Shown: piece after piece, positions 1 to 8,137 of the stretch
Position numbering within the stretch: the stretch's first letter is position 1
How the letters are laid out: the number at the start of each line of letters is the position of its first letter
Notes under the pieces: model-generated
The model's database searches: none
Told to the model about the DNA's origin: nothing
The model's input: the letters and a program-made list of their open reading frames with translations, nothing else
Program-made: the position numbers and the translations under genes
Source: a virus
IMG/VR virus record: IMGVR_UViG_3300048593_000672
Coordinates: 1 to 64,000 of that record
Length of the DNA: 64,000 bases
Direction: 5' to 3' (one strand)

Positions 1-216
1 ACTTCCTCCTCGAATCTTAGCCTCTTGGAGAGTCAGCAACCTGCAAACAAACTTGATCAATCACTAAATAGAGCATTACGCTGATTCTACATATTGATAC
101 AAAACCCCTTGACCGTAAACACTTCAAGGCTTTTGTATCTTGGACTACATTCTGAATTTGGAATTGCTGATTGATGACACGCTCTAATTCTTCAGCAATT
201 TCTGCGATTAATTTAA

Positions 217-262
217 GGCGGCACCCAGATTTGAACTGGGGAATGGAGGTTTTGCAGACCCA
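217..262 (-). other. 3' half of a tRNA-Cys gene, candidate attachment-site core
   Basis: On the minus strand this reads as the anticodon loop CTGCAAA (anticodon GCA), a T-arm CCCAG-TTCAAAT-CTGGG and a 3' acceptor strand TGCCGCC. The matching 5' acceptor GGCGGCA and the D-arm are missing: upstream sequence instead runs into phage-like DNA. Temperate phages often carry the 3' half of a tRNA gene as attP so that integration restores the host tRNA. The inference is an attP or a prophage end (attL/attR); a decayed tRNA is the alternative. Positions 1-216 hold no gene I can support. Confidence 0.65.
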
Positions 263-314
263 AGTCCCACAACATCTAAACACTGATTATAGGGGAGCTT
301 GACAACCCCGTAAA

Positions 315-791
315 TTAATTGGCTTGAATTTGGCTTAAACCCATTTGTTTTAGTATTTCTGTCATCTTTTTTGATAACTGTAACTGTTCCTTCATCTTGT
401 CAACACTTATCGTTATTAGCTTAATAGCTAATGGAGCTATGTCCTCTGGCTCTAAATGCTTTATAACGATACTCTCAATCATGCCTTTGTCTAAAGTTTG
501 GCTTACGGCTTGTTGGTAAGCTTTGCTGGCTTCTTTAACATCCTTAATTTCATCATTTTCAAAATAATAATTTAGTTCATCTAGGGTAACATTCCACATT
601 TTGGCAATAGTCTTCATATTGTCCCATTCAGGCGTAGAGGTCTTTTTGGGACTTGTCATTGTTTGAATGAAGCCGTGAGAAACTGTATTGCCCCCTAAAT
701 CAGAAAACCACTTTGCTAGTTGATCTTGAGTCATTCCCAGTTCATCTTGCTTATCTACAAATAATTTGATTAATTTTTGTCGGTTTAGCAT
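315..791 (-). CDS. HTH (XRE-like) regulator, candidate phage repressor
   Basis: A 158-residue protein. Residues about 18-48 (GMTQDQLAKWF then SHGFIQTM) look like an XRE-type helix-turn-helix, and the remainder is helical with acidic and lysine-rich segments. The gene lies divergently from the large rightward operon, with the operator-bearing promoter at 885-915 between them, which is the classical position of a repressor controlling the early promoter. A weak ribosome site (AAAGGGG) lies upstream of the ATG at 791. Function is inferred from the fold and position; that it binds the shared operator ACAACT-N6-AGTTGT is a hypothesis. It could instead be another DNA-binding regulator such as a Cro-like protein. 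Confidence 0.7.
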   Translation of the reverse strand: MLNRQKLIKLFVDKQDELGMTQDQLAKWFSDLGGNTVSHGFIQTMTSPKKTSTPEWDNMKTIAKMWNVTLDELNYYFENDEIKDVKEASKAYQQAVSQTLDKGMIESIVIKHLEPEDIAPLAIKLITISVDKMKEQLQLSKKMTEILKQMGLSQIQAN

Positions 792-884
792 CTTGATTGT
801 TGTTAAAGGGGTTTATCAATTAATAACATCGAGCAACATAAATTGGCAAGGCTGTAAAGCAAAATAGACACTAAAATTGCAAGC

Positions 885-915
885 TTGACAACTCTAGTCA
901 GTTGTGAGATGATAA
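885..915 (+). promoter_or_regulatory. Early rightward promoter with palindromic operator
   Basis: TTGACA at 885-890 is followed at about 18-19 bases by TGATAA-like sequence. The operator ACAACT-CTAGTC-AGTTGT (888-905) has perfect 6-base arms and overlaps the -35 box, so a bound repressor would block polymerase. It precedes the GTG-started gene at 940, and the same element recurs before other transcription units. Confidence 0.75.
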
Positions 916-939
916 ACTGTAGTTTAGAGAGGATTAATT

Positions 940-1575
940 GTGTCAAAACAAAGACATAATAATGATGCCTACTACACCCATGCGGGATTGGTGAAGGCAT
1001 TACTGGATAACGTGGAGATTAGTGGGACTGTGTGCGAACCCTGTGCGGGGGAGGGGCATATTGCATATCAGTTAACTGAGTCTGGGCTTGAAGTGGTTTC
1101 TAATGATGTTGATATGTCGCTAGATTATCCACACCATGTTCTTGATGCCACCACCAACTCTTGTTGGGACGTGATGGGCGAAGGGAAGGAATTTAAATGG
1201 ACAGTAACGAACCCTCCCTACCGTCAGCCCGACTGCCAAAAGATTATTGAAAATGCCTGGGAGTATTCTAAAGTTGGTATCGCAATGCTGTTGCGGTTGA
1301 CTTATCTTGAGCCTTGTGCTTTATCGTCTAAGGATGTCATTAACTGGACTCAACGCTATCCAGATCGTGAGTTGAGTTGGGATGACCTTAATGGTCGCGC
1401 ACCATTCCTAAAATCAGCCCCACTTTCTCATCTGCTGGTATTTAATCCCCGTCCACAATTTCGGACTGACACTAAGGGGACTGACAACACAACCGTTGCT
1501 TGGTTTGTTTGGCAAAAAGACTGGGCTGAAGGTACTCAAATCGAATTTATTACGGACTGGAAAACTAATGTTTAA
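940..1575 (+). CDS. Class I SAM-dependent DNA methyltransferase (adenine-type NPPY)
   Basis: A 211-residue protein with the SAM-binding motif CEPCAGEGHI (residues 32-41) and the catalytic motif NPPY (91-94), the order seen in gamma-class amino-methyltransferases acting on adenine N6. It starts with GTG at 940, supported by GAGAGGA a few bases upstream. It is the first gene after the early promoter and its stop overlaps the next start (ATGTTTAA). There is no companion restriction enzyme nearby, so it is probably an orphan modification enzyme, perhaps protecting phage DNA from host restriction. It is short compared with complete adenine methyltransferases and may lack a target-recognition domain. 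Confidence 0.7.
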   Translation: MSKQRHNNDAYYTHAGLVKALLDNVEISGTVCEPCAGEGHIAYQLTESGLEVVSNDVDMSLDYPHHVLDATTNSCWDVMGEGKEFKWTVTNPPYRQPDCQKIIENAWEYSKVGIAMLLRLTYLEPCALSSKDVINWTQRYPDRELSWDDLNGRAPFLKSAPLSHLLVFNPRPQFRTDTKGTDNTTVAWFVWQKDWAEGTQIEFITDWKTNV

Positions 1576-1957
1576 AAACTGTACTTTTAACATCAATATC
1601 TTGCCTGATGATAAGCACCAGCAAGAGCAATCTGATAACTATGTCAAGCTTGGTGATTTTGATTATCAAGAGCCAACCGAGTCTTTGCTTCAAGAGTTAC
1701 ATTTGGTTAAGGGGGCTGATTATTATTGGCAAAATAATAGCTGGCTTGAAGCTTGTGAGCTATGGGTTTTGCCTACTCGTTTTGGGCAAGTCTATGATGC
1801 AATCCATTCTTCTGCTGGTGTTCTTATTTGTCAAGCAAATGAGGATGTGCTTAACTCTAGCTTGTACAGGCTACTAAAAGAGCATAAAACTGTCAGGATA
1901 GAATTTGTCACCGATGCGATCTATAACATCTATAAGGTAAGTCAAAATGCAAATTAA
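1568..1957 (+). CDS. Hypothetical early protein
   Basis: A 129-residue protein beginning MFKNCTFNI; the ATG at 1568 overlaps the previous gene's stop, which favours translational coupling over the longer open frame starting inside the methyltransferase. No family is recognised. The sequence is acidic with a central aromatic stretch (ADYYWQNNSWLEACELW) and no signal or membrane segment. It sits between a methyltransferase and an SSB gene, overlapping the SSB start by 11 bases, so a role in early DNA metabolism is possible but not shown. Confidence 0.7.
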   Translation: MFKNCTFNINILPDDKHQQEQSDNYVKLGDFDYQEPTESLLQELHLVKGADYYWQNNSWLEACELWVLPTRFGQVYDAIHSSAGVLICQANEDVLNSSLYRLLKEHKTVRIEFVTDAIYNIYKVSQNAN

Positions 1958-2315
1958 CACAGTAAACTTGGTGGGTCGGCTGGGACGCGATCCGGAAATT
2001 AAGTTTTTTGGATCGGGTAAAGTTAACGCAAAATTCCCTATCGCTGTTAACAACCCATTCAACAAAGATCAAGCCGATTGGTTCAATGTTGAGGTGTGGG
2101 GAGAAAAGACAGTTGATGTTGTTGCCAAGTATTGCAAAAAAGGCTCCCTAGTTGGCTTGACAGGTTATGTCAAGATTGAGCACTGGGACGATACAAGCAC
2201 TGGTGCTGCCCGTTCTAAGCCAGTTATTAATACTGACAACATTTATCTTTTGGGTGGCAAAAAAGACAATGAGCAAAAAACAACACAAAACTATGATGAG
2301 GAGATTGCTTTTTAA
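1947..2315 (+). CDS. ssb: Single-stranded DNA-binding protein
   Basis: A 122-residue OB-fold protein of the bacterial SSB family: MQINTVNLVGRLGRDPEIKFFGSGK at the start and WFNVEVWGEKTVDVVAKYCKKGSLVGLTGYVK in the middle are typical of the fold's strands. The C-terminus ends EEIAF, resembling the acidic tip ending in phenylalanine that SSBs use to recruit partner proteins. It would coat single-stranded phage DNA during replication. It overlaps the preceding gene and is followed two bases later by a Gp157-like gene and a second SSB-like gene. Confidence 0.9.
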   Translation: MQINTVNLVGRLGRDPEIKFFGSGKVNAKFPIAVNNPFNKDQADWFNVEVWGEKTVDVVAKYCKKGSLVGLTGYVKIEHWDDTSTGAARSKPVINTDNIYLLGGKKDNEQKTTQNYDEEIAF

Positions 2316-2317
2316 TT

Positions 2318-2845
2318 ATGAATAATTCACTTTATAGCATTAGTACCGAGTTATCGGAACTCAATTTTGCCATTAGCAATGCAATGGAGTCCGACGATCT
2401 CACCCCAGAACAAAAAGATGAATGTGTCTCTAGTTTTTTTGAGATTTATTTAGCTGTTGAAGAACGGTTTGATGAACGGATAGATTGGTTGGCGGCTGAT
2501 GCTAAACAGAATGAAGCCCAAGCCGATGCTTGTAAGGCAGAAGCTAAACGAATCAGTCAGATCGCAGCAACTTATGAGGCGCAAGCTGAACGTATTCGGC
2601 AAGCAATTCTTGATGCTATGCAACAGCATAATAAATCAAAGGTTAACGGTACCTTTTGCAAGTTGTCTATTCGTAAAAACGCTCCCAAGTTAGTTATTAA
2701 TGTTGGGGTTGATAATCTACCAGATCATCTTGTTAAGACAGCTATTGTCAAAGAACCAGATAAAGCAGCCATTAAAGAACACATTGGTAATTGTTTTAGC
2801 CCCATTGCCCACTACGAACAAACTCAATCTTTGGTAATCAAATGA
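2318..2845 (+). CDS. Siphovirus Gp157-like protein
   Basis: A 175-residue protein matching the Gp157 family pattern (Pfam PF05565): an N-terminal helical segment, a long alpha-helix with alternating acidic and basic residues (residues about 60-105), then a beta-rich C-terminus with KLSIRKNAPKLVI and PDKAAIKEHI. The family is common in phage early operons beside SSB and recombination genes; its exact function is uncertain. It overlaps the next gene by four bases (ATGA), indicating coupled translation. Confidence 0.8.
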   Translation: MNNSLYSISTELSELNFAISNAMESDDLTPEQKDECVSSFFEIYLAVEERFDERIDWLAADAKQNEAQADACKAEAKRISQIAATYEAQAERIRQAILDAMQQHNKSKVNGTFCKLSIRKNAPKLVINVGVDNLPDHLVKTAIVKEPDKAAIKEHIGNCFSPIAHYEQTQSLVIK

Positions 2846-3135
2846 ACAATGCAACTTTAAGCGGTGAACTTAGCTCTGATCCTCAAAGCCGATTTGTTAA
2901 TGATGGACAAACACAAGTTGTTAATGCTGTTTTGCAATTTAACAATTTTAAGGGCCAACCTGAGCGGATGAAGATCGCGGCTTGGGGCAATCAAGCTGCC
3001 GAACTGCAAAAATACCAGCAGGGGACAATGCTGATTGTCGAAGGCCGGTACAAGTCTTTAAAAATCGAACGGGATGGTTTTAAGGAAGATGTGCTTGAGT
3101 TGAATGTTTCTAAAATTCATGAGGTGAACGTATAA
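2842..3135 (+). CDS. Second SSB-like OB-fold protein
   Basis: A 97-residue protein with an SSB-like pattern: MNNATLSGELSSDPQSRFV, then KIAAWGNQAAELQKYQQGTMLIVEGRYKSL. It is shorter than the SSB at 1947-2315 and lacks an acidic C-terminal tip, ending in VSKIHEVNV. The pair flanks the Gp157-like gene. It may be a divergent paralogue with a separate role, such as recombination or a heteromeric SSB. It overlaps both neighbours by a few bases. Confidence 0.75.
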   Translation: MNNATLSGELSSDPQSRFVNDGQTQVVNAVLQFNNFKGQPERMKIAAWGNQAAELQKYQQGTMLIVEGRYKSLKIERDGFKEDVLELNVSKIHEVNV

Positions 3136-3452
3136 TGCCAAATGTCAAAAAAGTTGACTGGGATGAGCTAAACGATCAAGGCCGAGTTTTGGAGACACTA
3201 GCAAAGCCACCATCACCCCCACCACAGACACCAAGTAAGCTACAACGTAACGAATTACGCTTTGAGCTTTACAAAGCCGCACTGACCGGTATCTTGGCTA
3301 ATAGTCTTACTCAGGACTGCATTTCTAAAGCCATTGAGTTATCGGGTGTTCCCGCGCAGCAAGCAGAGCCACTTGTGAGACAAGCTAATGCCAGAATTGC
3401 TTTAAAACAAGCTGATGCGGCTTTGGCTGAGTGGGAGAAAAACCAAACTTAG
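3135..3452 (+). CDS. Hypothetical early protein
   Basis: A 105-residue protein with a proline-rich linker (PPSPPPQTP, residues about 25-33) followed by a helical domain rich in alanine and glutamine. No family recognised. Its ATG overlaps the stop of the second SSB-like gene, and a terminator hairpin follows at 3482, so it is the last gene of the SSB block. The flexible linker plus helical tail would suit an adaptor or loader protein for the helicase downstream, which is speculation. Confidence 0.65.
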   Translation: MPNVKKVDWDELNDQGRVLETLAKPPSPPPQTPSKLQRNELRFELYKAALTGILANSLTQDCISKAIELSGVPAQQAEPLVRQANARIALKQADAALAEWEKNQT

Positions 3453-3481
3453 TTAGACGACTACCAACAGGACTAAGATCG

Positions 3482-3509
3482 AAGGGGGGAGATTACCCCC
3501 TTATTTTTT
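3482..3509 (+). terminator. Rho-independent terminator after the SSB block
   Basis: AAGGGGG (3482-3488) pairs with CCCCCTT (3496-3502) across a 7-base loop and is followed by ATTTTTTA. It lies in the 73-base gap before the primase-helicase gene and should limit read-through unless there is antitermination. Confidence 0.75.
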
Positions 3510-3525
3510 AATCGCTATACAAACT

Positions 3526-6459
3526 ATGAACAACCATCAAGCACTGATAGACGGGCTTACGACGCTACATAAATACGCCCCTGATGCGTGGGTTTATCCC
3601 TGTAATGCTCAAAAAATGCCAGCAGCTTATCATCGTGGGGCACCTGACAGACACATCATCCCCTCCGACTTGTCCAAGGCTCTCAAAAAGGGTGAACTAC
3701 TACTACCTTGTCCCGCCGACAATGACAAGAGCTTAAACCAGAATAAAAACGTCATCCCAGACACCACTGGATTTAAGCTGTTGACTGGCCGCAAATTCAG
3801 TTATCAGTGCCAGCAAGTCGTGTTAATCGCCATTGATGTTGATGGGGATGAGGCGAGGGAGACGCTTAATGTTTTGCGTGGCGATCGCCCACTCCCCCCT
3901 ACTGTTACCTGGTCATCGGGAAAACATGGTCGTTGCACGTACCTCCACCATTTCTCTGCTGGTGCTATTAAAGACACGCTTAAGAATAAGTCCCTGGGCA
4001 TTAAGGACGGGCGGGTAATCAAAGTCAACGGTGGGAGGTTAGAGATCATTGCTAATTGGCCTGGGGTTGTTGTTCCCCCCTCCGCCCATGCTGAAACCGA
4101 TGGTTATACATTTTGGGAGGGCCGATCATTTGCTGAAATAGCGATCGCTGAATTGCCAGATTATTTTGTGAGTTACCTGTGGGAAGAAAAGCGGATTAAG
4201 TCGCTTGATGACATTAAGTTACCCGTAGATGCAACTATCCCACTAATCGAATGCTGCTCTAAAGAAGTTCGGCAATTAGTTAATGATGGGGTGCCTGAAG
4301 GTTCAGGACACAACGATCAGTCTATTGCAGTTGCGTTAGAGTTGGTGGCGGTTCAGCGTTATTTAGACTATTTGGGTCAGTCTTACGATGCGGATGCAAC
4401 AAGTTATTTTACCCGATTCTTGGTGGCAAGCAATGTTGATGGGCGACGAGCAGAAGGACGTATTGAATGGGCTAAAAGCAAAAACGTTATTGAGCCAGCC
4501 TGTAAGCAGGAAGGTGTCAATAACTGTATTCGCGGCTGGTATTGGACTGAACATCTAAAAAACAATAATAGTTTTTCACAATTGGCACCAGCCAGCAAAA
4601 ATAAAGCGATTACACCAGAACAACAATCCAGTATTTGGGAACAGTTAAAAACACTCTATCACAGTCAAAATAGCATACAGGACATAGAGCTAGGGATAGC
4701 TAAAATCGCTTTTGAAAACAGTCGTCAACGCTCGGAAATCGAACGTCTCTATCAGTCTGTTTGTAAGACATTAGAGCAGGATCTAGCTAAGGATTTAGCC
4801 AATGAAGAGTTTAGCGAGTTTCAACTTAATACCAACCTCTTAATTGATATTGCCGATATTCTCCCCCCAGAACTAGCGGTAGAGTTAAAACGTAAAGCCA
4901 AAAATCGTTTTCATCCTTTACGTTACTTGGCTTATCTGTGGCCAGCTTGCGGAACATTGGTAGGGGCAAAAGCCCATGTAGTTGATCCTCGCGCCTCAGA
5001 TTGGCAATCCTATTTTATTTTTTATTGTATTGACATGGGGCTTAAGGGGGATGGAAAAACCACTGCCGGTAATTCAATCATGTATTACTTATTAAATAAG
5101 TTAATTGAAGCTGATCAGGAATGGGTAAGACTCCAAACCCAATTAAAGAATGTAAAACGGGCGTGGAAGCGAATGACACCACCAGAGCGTGAACACAATA
5201 CTGGTGATGCCAACCTTGATCCAGATGCTTTTGAGGATACTATTGAGGCAAAGAAAAAATGGGTTTTTAATAATCCCACAGTGCCAGCCGTATTAAAGTT
5301 TTTATCCGAACAAGATCCGTGGCATTCTGCTATTTTATTTAATGATGAACTGGCAAGTTTGATTAAGGGATTCAATCAATATAGTAAGGGAGATGGTAAT
5401 GATAAGGAGTATTGGTTGCAAGCTTTTAATGGACGTTCCTATTACGGATCTGAGCGTGTAACCGAGGGCAAAACTCATCAACTCCGAGGTCAGTTAATAC
5501 AGATTGCGGGGGGGATGCAACCTGACGTTTTCCGACAGCATTTATCTTTAGCAAAAAATCAAGATGGTTTAACAGACCGTTTTTTAATCTGCGATCCGCC
5601 AGAGATTGATGTGCCGATGAGGATGGACTTTGTGGAAACTAATCATGTTGCTATGCTTAATAAGATTTTCAAGTCTTTAGAGTCAATTCCGGTTGACAAG
5701 GATCGCTTCAGTTCTTACCCAATTTACTTTGAATCGGATGCGGCTCAGTATTGGGAAAAGTGTTGGGTAAGACTTAATCAATTAAAAGCTGAAAATCGAA
5801 TTAAAAACCCAAACTTTAGCGGTTATTGCGCCAAACTAATCACATACTTTCCCCGTCTTGCTGGTATTCTTTCCCTTATTTGGCAAGCGCATTATCGGGA
5901 TGAGGATGAACAATTTATACCAGCAAAGATACCTTTACACATAGCAGAAAAAGCATGGTCGCTTATCTGTTTTTATGCAACTCAATATATCAAAGCCGCC
6001 GCTATGTCGGATGAGTCGGCCAACCCACTTAGCAAGTTACTGAAAGACATTTGGGTTGTGGTTGAGCGTGACGGATCTATTACCCCCAGGCAAATTATTC
6101 AGTATTTTGGCAGTCGCAACGTTGGACAAAAGTTTGACTCTGCTTTTGCCAAGAGTCAGCTACAGGTGTTGGCTGACAATGGTTATGGCATCATTGAGCC
6201 AACTAAGAACAGTGGTATTCGACTCATTTATAAGGCTCCATCCGTAATCAAACAATCTGTCTTTAAGTTGCCAGAAATTCCCAAGCAATTAATTAAAGGG
6301 TGTGTTGCTAAAGTTTTATCCCCCAACTATGGGGTTGAGACAGATAGCGTTTGCTTCGTCTTTGAGCTTGACCACGACAATGACATTGCCCAGGTAATGT
6401 TGGAGGGGATAGATAATCCAGTTCCCATTCCATTTAGGCATTTGGCAAAGCAAGATTAG
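3526..6459 (+). CDS. Primase-helicase replication protein (PrimPol-like plus DUF3987)
   Basis: A 977-residue protein. The N-terminal third resembles bifunctional primase-polymerase domains: TGFKLLTGRKFS then a catalytic acidic strand VLIAIDVDGDEA (near residue 103). The second half resembles DUF3987 helicases: NRFHPLRYLAYLWPACG followed by a Walker A motif GLKGDGKTT (near residue 505), an acidic strand AILFNDELASLIKGF near 605, and an arginine-containing segment GLTDRFLICDPPE. This is the likely replicative primase-helicase of the phage. The final ~60 residues form a small separate beta-rich piece. HIP1 sites lie inside the gene. No DNA polymerase was seen in the window, so the phage probably uses the host replisome. 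Confidence 0.8.
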   Translation: MNNHQALIDGLTTLHKYAPDAWVYPCNAQKMPAAYHRGAPDRHIIPSDLSKALKKGELLLPCPADNDKSLNQNKNVIPDTTGFKLLTGRKFSYQCQQVVLIAIDVDGDEARETLNVLRGDRPLPPTVTWSSGKHGRCTYLHHFSAGAIKDTLKNKSLGIKDGRVIKVNGGRLEIIANWPGVVVPPSAHAETDGYTFWEGRSFAEIAIAELPDYFVSYLWEEKRIKSLDDIKLPVDATIPLIECCSKEVRQLVNDGVPEGSGHNDQSIAVALELVAVQRYLDYLGQSYDADATSYFTRFLVASNVDGRRAEGRIEWAKSKNVIEPACKQEGVNNCIRGWYWTEHLKNNNSFSQLAPASKNKAITPEQQSSIWEQLKTLYHSQNSIQDIELGIAKIAFENSRQRSEIERLYQSVCKTLEQDLAKDLANEEFSEFQLNTNLLIDIADILPPELAVELKRKAKNRFHPLRYLAYLWPACGTLVGAKAHVVDPRASDWQSYFIFYCIDMGLKGDGKTTAGNSIMYYLLNKLIEADQEWVRLQTQLKNVKRAWKRMTPPEREHNTGDANLDPDAFEDTIEAKKKWVFNNPTVPAVLKFLSEQDPWHSAILFNDELASLIKGFNQYSKGDGNDKEYWLQAFNGRSYYGSERVTEGKTHQLRGQLIQIAGGMQPDVFRQHLSLAKNQDGLTDRFLICDPPEIDVPMRMDFVETNHVAMLNKIFKSLESIPVDKDRFSSYPIYFESDAAQYWEKCWVRLNQLKAENRIKNPNFSGYCAKLITYFPRLAGILSLIWQAHYRDEDEQFIPAKIPLHIAEKAWSLICFYATQYIKAAAMSDESANPLSKLLKDIWVVVERDGSITPRQIIQYFGSRNVGQKFDSAFAKSQLQVLADNGYGIIEPTKNSGIRLIYKAPSVIKQSVFKLPEIPKQLIKGCVAKVLSPNYGVETDSVCFVFELDHDNDIAQVMLEGIDNPVPIPFRHLAKQD

Positions 6460-6463
6460 TAGC

Positions 6464-6492
6464 TTGACAACTCAAATTAGTTGTGTTTTAAT
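6464..6492 (+). promoter_or_regulatory. Internal early promoter with perfect-arm operator
   Basis: TTGACA (6464-6469), a 17-base spacer and TTTAAT form a sigma-70-type promoter. The operator ACAACT-CAAATT-AGTTGT (6467-6484) has perfect arms and overlaps the -35 box. It would re-initiate transcription of the methyltransferase cluster under the same repressor as the main early promoter. Confidence 0.75.
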
Positions 6493-6518
6493 TGTTGATA
6501 GTTATAGTTTTTAAAACA

Positions 6519-6761
6519 ATGATTAAACAAGCCAAAAATTTATGCAAGGGTGACGTTATTTATTTAGTTGAGCAAAAAGTAGCGGCTACTGTTGTAGCTG
6601 TATATCCTCACTGGAATAAAGACTCTATTCAGCTTGCAGAAGTATTGTCGTTTCGCGGGGTGTATGGCACAACACAAACAAATGTTGTTCGCTTTAAAAA
6701 TAATTTTTGCATCCCAGTCATCGCCCAATCGGAGGTACATCGTGACATTAATCGCTCTTAA
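6519..6761 (+). CDS. Hypothetical small protein
   Basis: An 80-residue protein starting MIKQAKNLCKGD; the ATG at 6519 was chosen over an upstream TTG because that TTG lies in the promoter's initiation zone. Beta-rich pattern with KGDVIYLVEQ and VAATVVAVYPHW, reminiscent of small SH3-like barrels, but no family is recognised. It is the first gene of the second early transcription unit and overlaps a tiny membrane-peptide gene at its 3' end. Confidence 0.6.
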   Translation: MIKQAKNLCKGDVIYLVEQKVAATVVAVYPHWNKDSIQLAEVLSFRGVYGTTQTNVVRFKNNFCIPVIAQSEVHRDINRS

Positions 6762-6834
6762 ACAAAGTTCTACTTTTGTTTTGATAATGCTCTTGCCAAC
6801 TTTAATTTGTCTTGTTTTGTGGGGGTGGCAATGA
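6742..6834 (+). CDS. Tiny 30-residue membrane peptide
   Basis: A GTG start at 6742 lies six bases after a strong GGAGG, and the frame encodes MTLIALKQSSTF then a continuous hydrophobic segment VLIMLLPTLICLVLW, ending just past it. Its stop is part of ATGA, which starts the C5-methyltransferase. The good ribosome site, the membrane segment and the coupling at both ends support a real gene. Function unknown; translation through it may also set the level of the methyltransferase. Confidence 0.55.
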   Translation: MTLIALKQSSTFVLIMLLPTLICLVLWGWQ

Positions 6835-7829
6835 TAACTTTTGCCAGTCTTTTTACTGGATATGGTGGGGCTGATCTGGGGGCTGTCCATGCAGGATTGA
6901 CCCGTGTATGGGGGATTGAAAAAGACCCTAGTATTGCTTACGTTGCCAACTTAAATCATGGTAACTATATCTTATGTTTAGACGCAAAAGATTGTAATTT
7001 TAGCTTGTTTCAACGTCCAGACTGGCTACACGCAAGCCCTCCCTGTACAACTGCCACTGTAGTTAATGACAAAAAAGAATCACAGGAAGATATTGATTTA
7101 GCTCAGGCAATTTGTCGAGCGATTGAGGTATTGCAACCTCAATATTTTAGTCTTGAAAATGTTGCGGGTTATGTCAGATATCAATCTTTTGCCAAGATCG
7201 TATCACGACTATACGATCTTAATTACGCATGGGATTATAAAGTCTTGGATTGTTCTGATTACGGAGTTCCACAAGCTCGAAAAAGATTATTCTTTGTAGC
7301 GTCAAAAAATCCCTCTGTTTTTGGATGGGTTGATCGCATTCCAAAAGTAGAGGAAAAAGCCAATTGGTATGACGCGATCGCTGATTTAATCCCTACTCTC
7401 CCAGAATGCAAGCTAAAAGAGTCTCAAAAAACAGCGTTAGTTAATAGTCATGAAGTTTTGACTAACTCCATTGAAAAGTCAGAATACTTCCGACAATTAC
7501 CAAATCTAGCTATTCAAAATAGCGGTTCTCGCAAAGATAAAGACGGGAATCCTACTAACACTATCCGACTAGCCAATGAGACTATCTGGACTATTAGGGC
7601 TATGTCTGGCAACGTCCGACCTAACCCCCATCAAGTAACTTTAATCGTTGATGGTCGGGTATTACGTCCTACGATTGAATGTTATGCCAGATGGCAATCT
7701 TTTCATAATAGCTATCAGTTTAGCGGTGATTTTAAGCTAGATATGCGCGGAGTGGGCAATGCAGTCCCACCATTAATGTTTTCTCAAATTGTAAGGAGTG
7801 TTTTAAATGATTTTTGCAAAACTTACTGA
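6831..7829 (+). CDS. C5-cytosine DNA methyltransferase
   Basis: A 332-residue Dcm-type enzyme. Motif I is FASLFTGYGGADLG (residues 4-17), the catalytic cysteine is in ASPPCTTA (C72), the ENV motif is SLENVAGY (109-111), and motif VIII is QARKRLFFV. A GNAVPP motif near the C-terminus completes the class. The variable region between is short, as in monospecific enzymes. The ATG at 6831 overlaps the stop of a tiny membrane peptide and follows a G-rich ribosome site. No endonuclease partner is visible. Confidence 0.9.
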   Translation: MITFASLFTGYGGADLGAVHAGLTRVWGIEKDPSIAYVANLNHGNYILCLDAKDCNFSLFQRPDWLHASPPCTTATVVNDKKESQEDIDLAQAICRAIEVLQPQYFSLENVAGYVRYQSFAKIVSRLYDLNYAWDYKVLDCSDYGVPQARKRLFFVASKNPSVFGWVDRIPKVEEKANWYDAIADLIPTLPECKLKESQKTALVNSHEVLTNSIEKSEYFRQLPNLAIQNSGSRKDKDGNPTNTIRLANETIWTIRAMSGNVRPNPHQVTLIVDGRVLRPTIECYARWQSFHNSYQFSGDFKLDMRGVGNAVPPLMFSQIVRSVLNDFCKTY

Positions 7830-8136
7830 CATCGAACAACAATTACTTTTATTACTTGTTGATGGCATGACATCTGATGAAATTGCCACTATCTTAGGAA
7901 AGTCTAAAAGCACTATTGATAATCAAATTGCTGAACTAAGAGAAAAGACTGGTCACAAGACCCGACTAAGTTTGGTGAATGACTATTACAGATCAACTTT
8001 CTGTAAAGACACTATTCAGGATGAACTTAATATCTTAGATGTAAAAATTGCCGTGTGTGAGGCAGAGTTAGAAGTTCATCGCACTATGCGACAAATCAAA
8101 TTTAATCAATGGTTAAAAACTCAAAGAGGTTATTGA
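7807..8136 (+). CDS. LuxR/GerE-type HTH regulator, short
   Basis: A 109-residue protein. Residues 5-55 form a GerE-like helix-turn-helix (LTDIEQQLLLLLVDGMTSDEIA, then GKSKSTIDNQIAELREKTG), the C-terminal domain of LuxR regulators and also close to sigma-70 region 4. There is no sensor domain. The C-terminal half is helical (LDVKIAVCEAELEVHRTMRQ). It overlaps the end of the C5-methyltransferase gene by 23 bases. It may be a transcription activator for middle or late genes. Confidence 0.7.
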   Translation: MIFAKLTDIEQQLLLLLVDGMTSDEIATILGKSKSTIDNQIAELREKTGHKTRLSLVNDYYRSTFCKDTIQDELNILDVKIAVCEAELEVHRTMRQIKFNQWLKTQRGY

Positions 8137-8137
8137 T

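Noticed and set aside
17-283. 88-residue leftward frame at the window start
   Set aside because: It runs straight through the tRNA-Cys 3' half, has no ribosome site and unlikely composition; the tRNA explains part of it.
299-304. Promoter at TTGACA 299-304
   Set aside because: Only half of the operator is present, there is no -10 at the right distance, and the gene downstream on that strand is absent.
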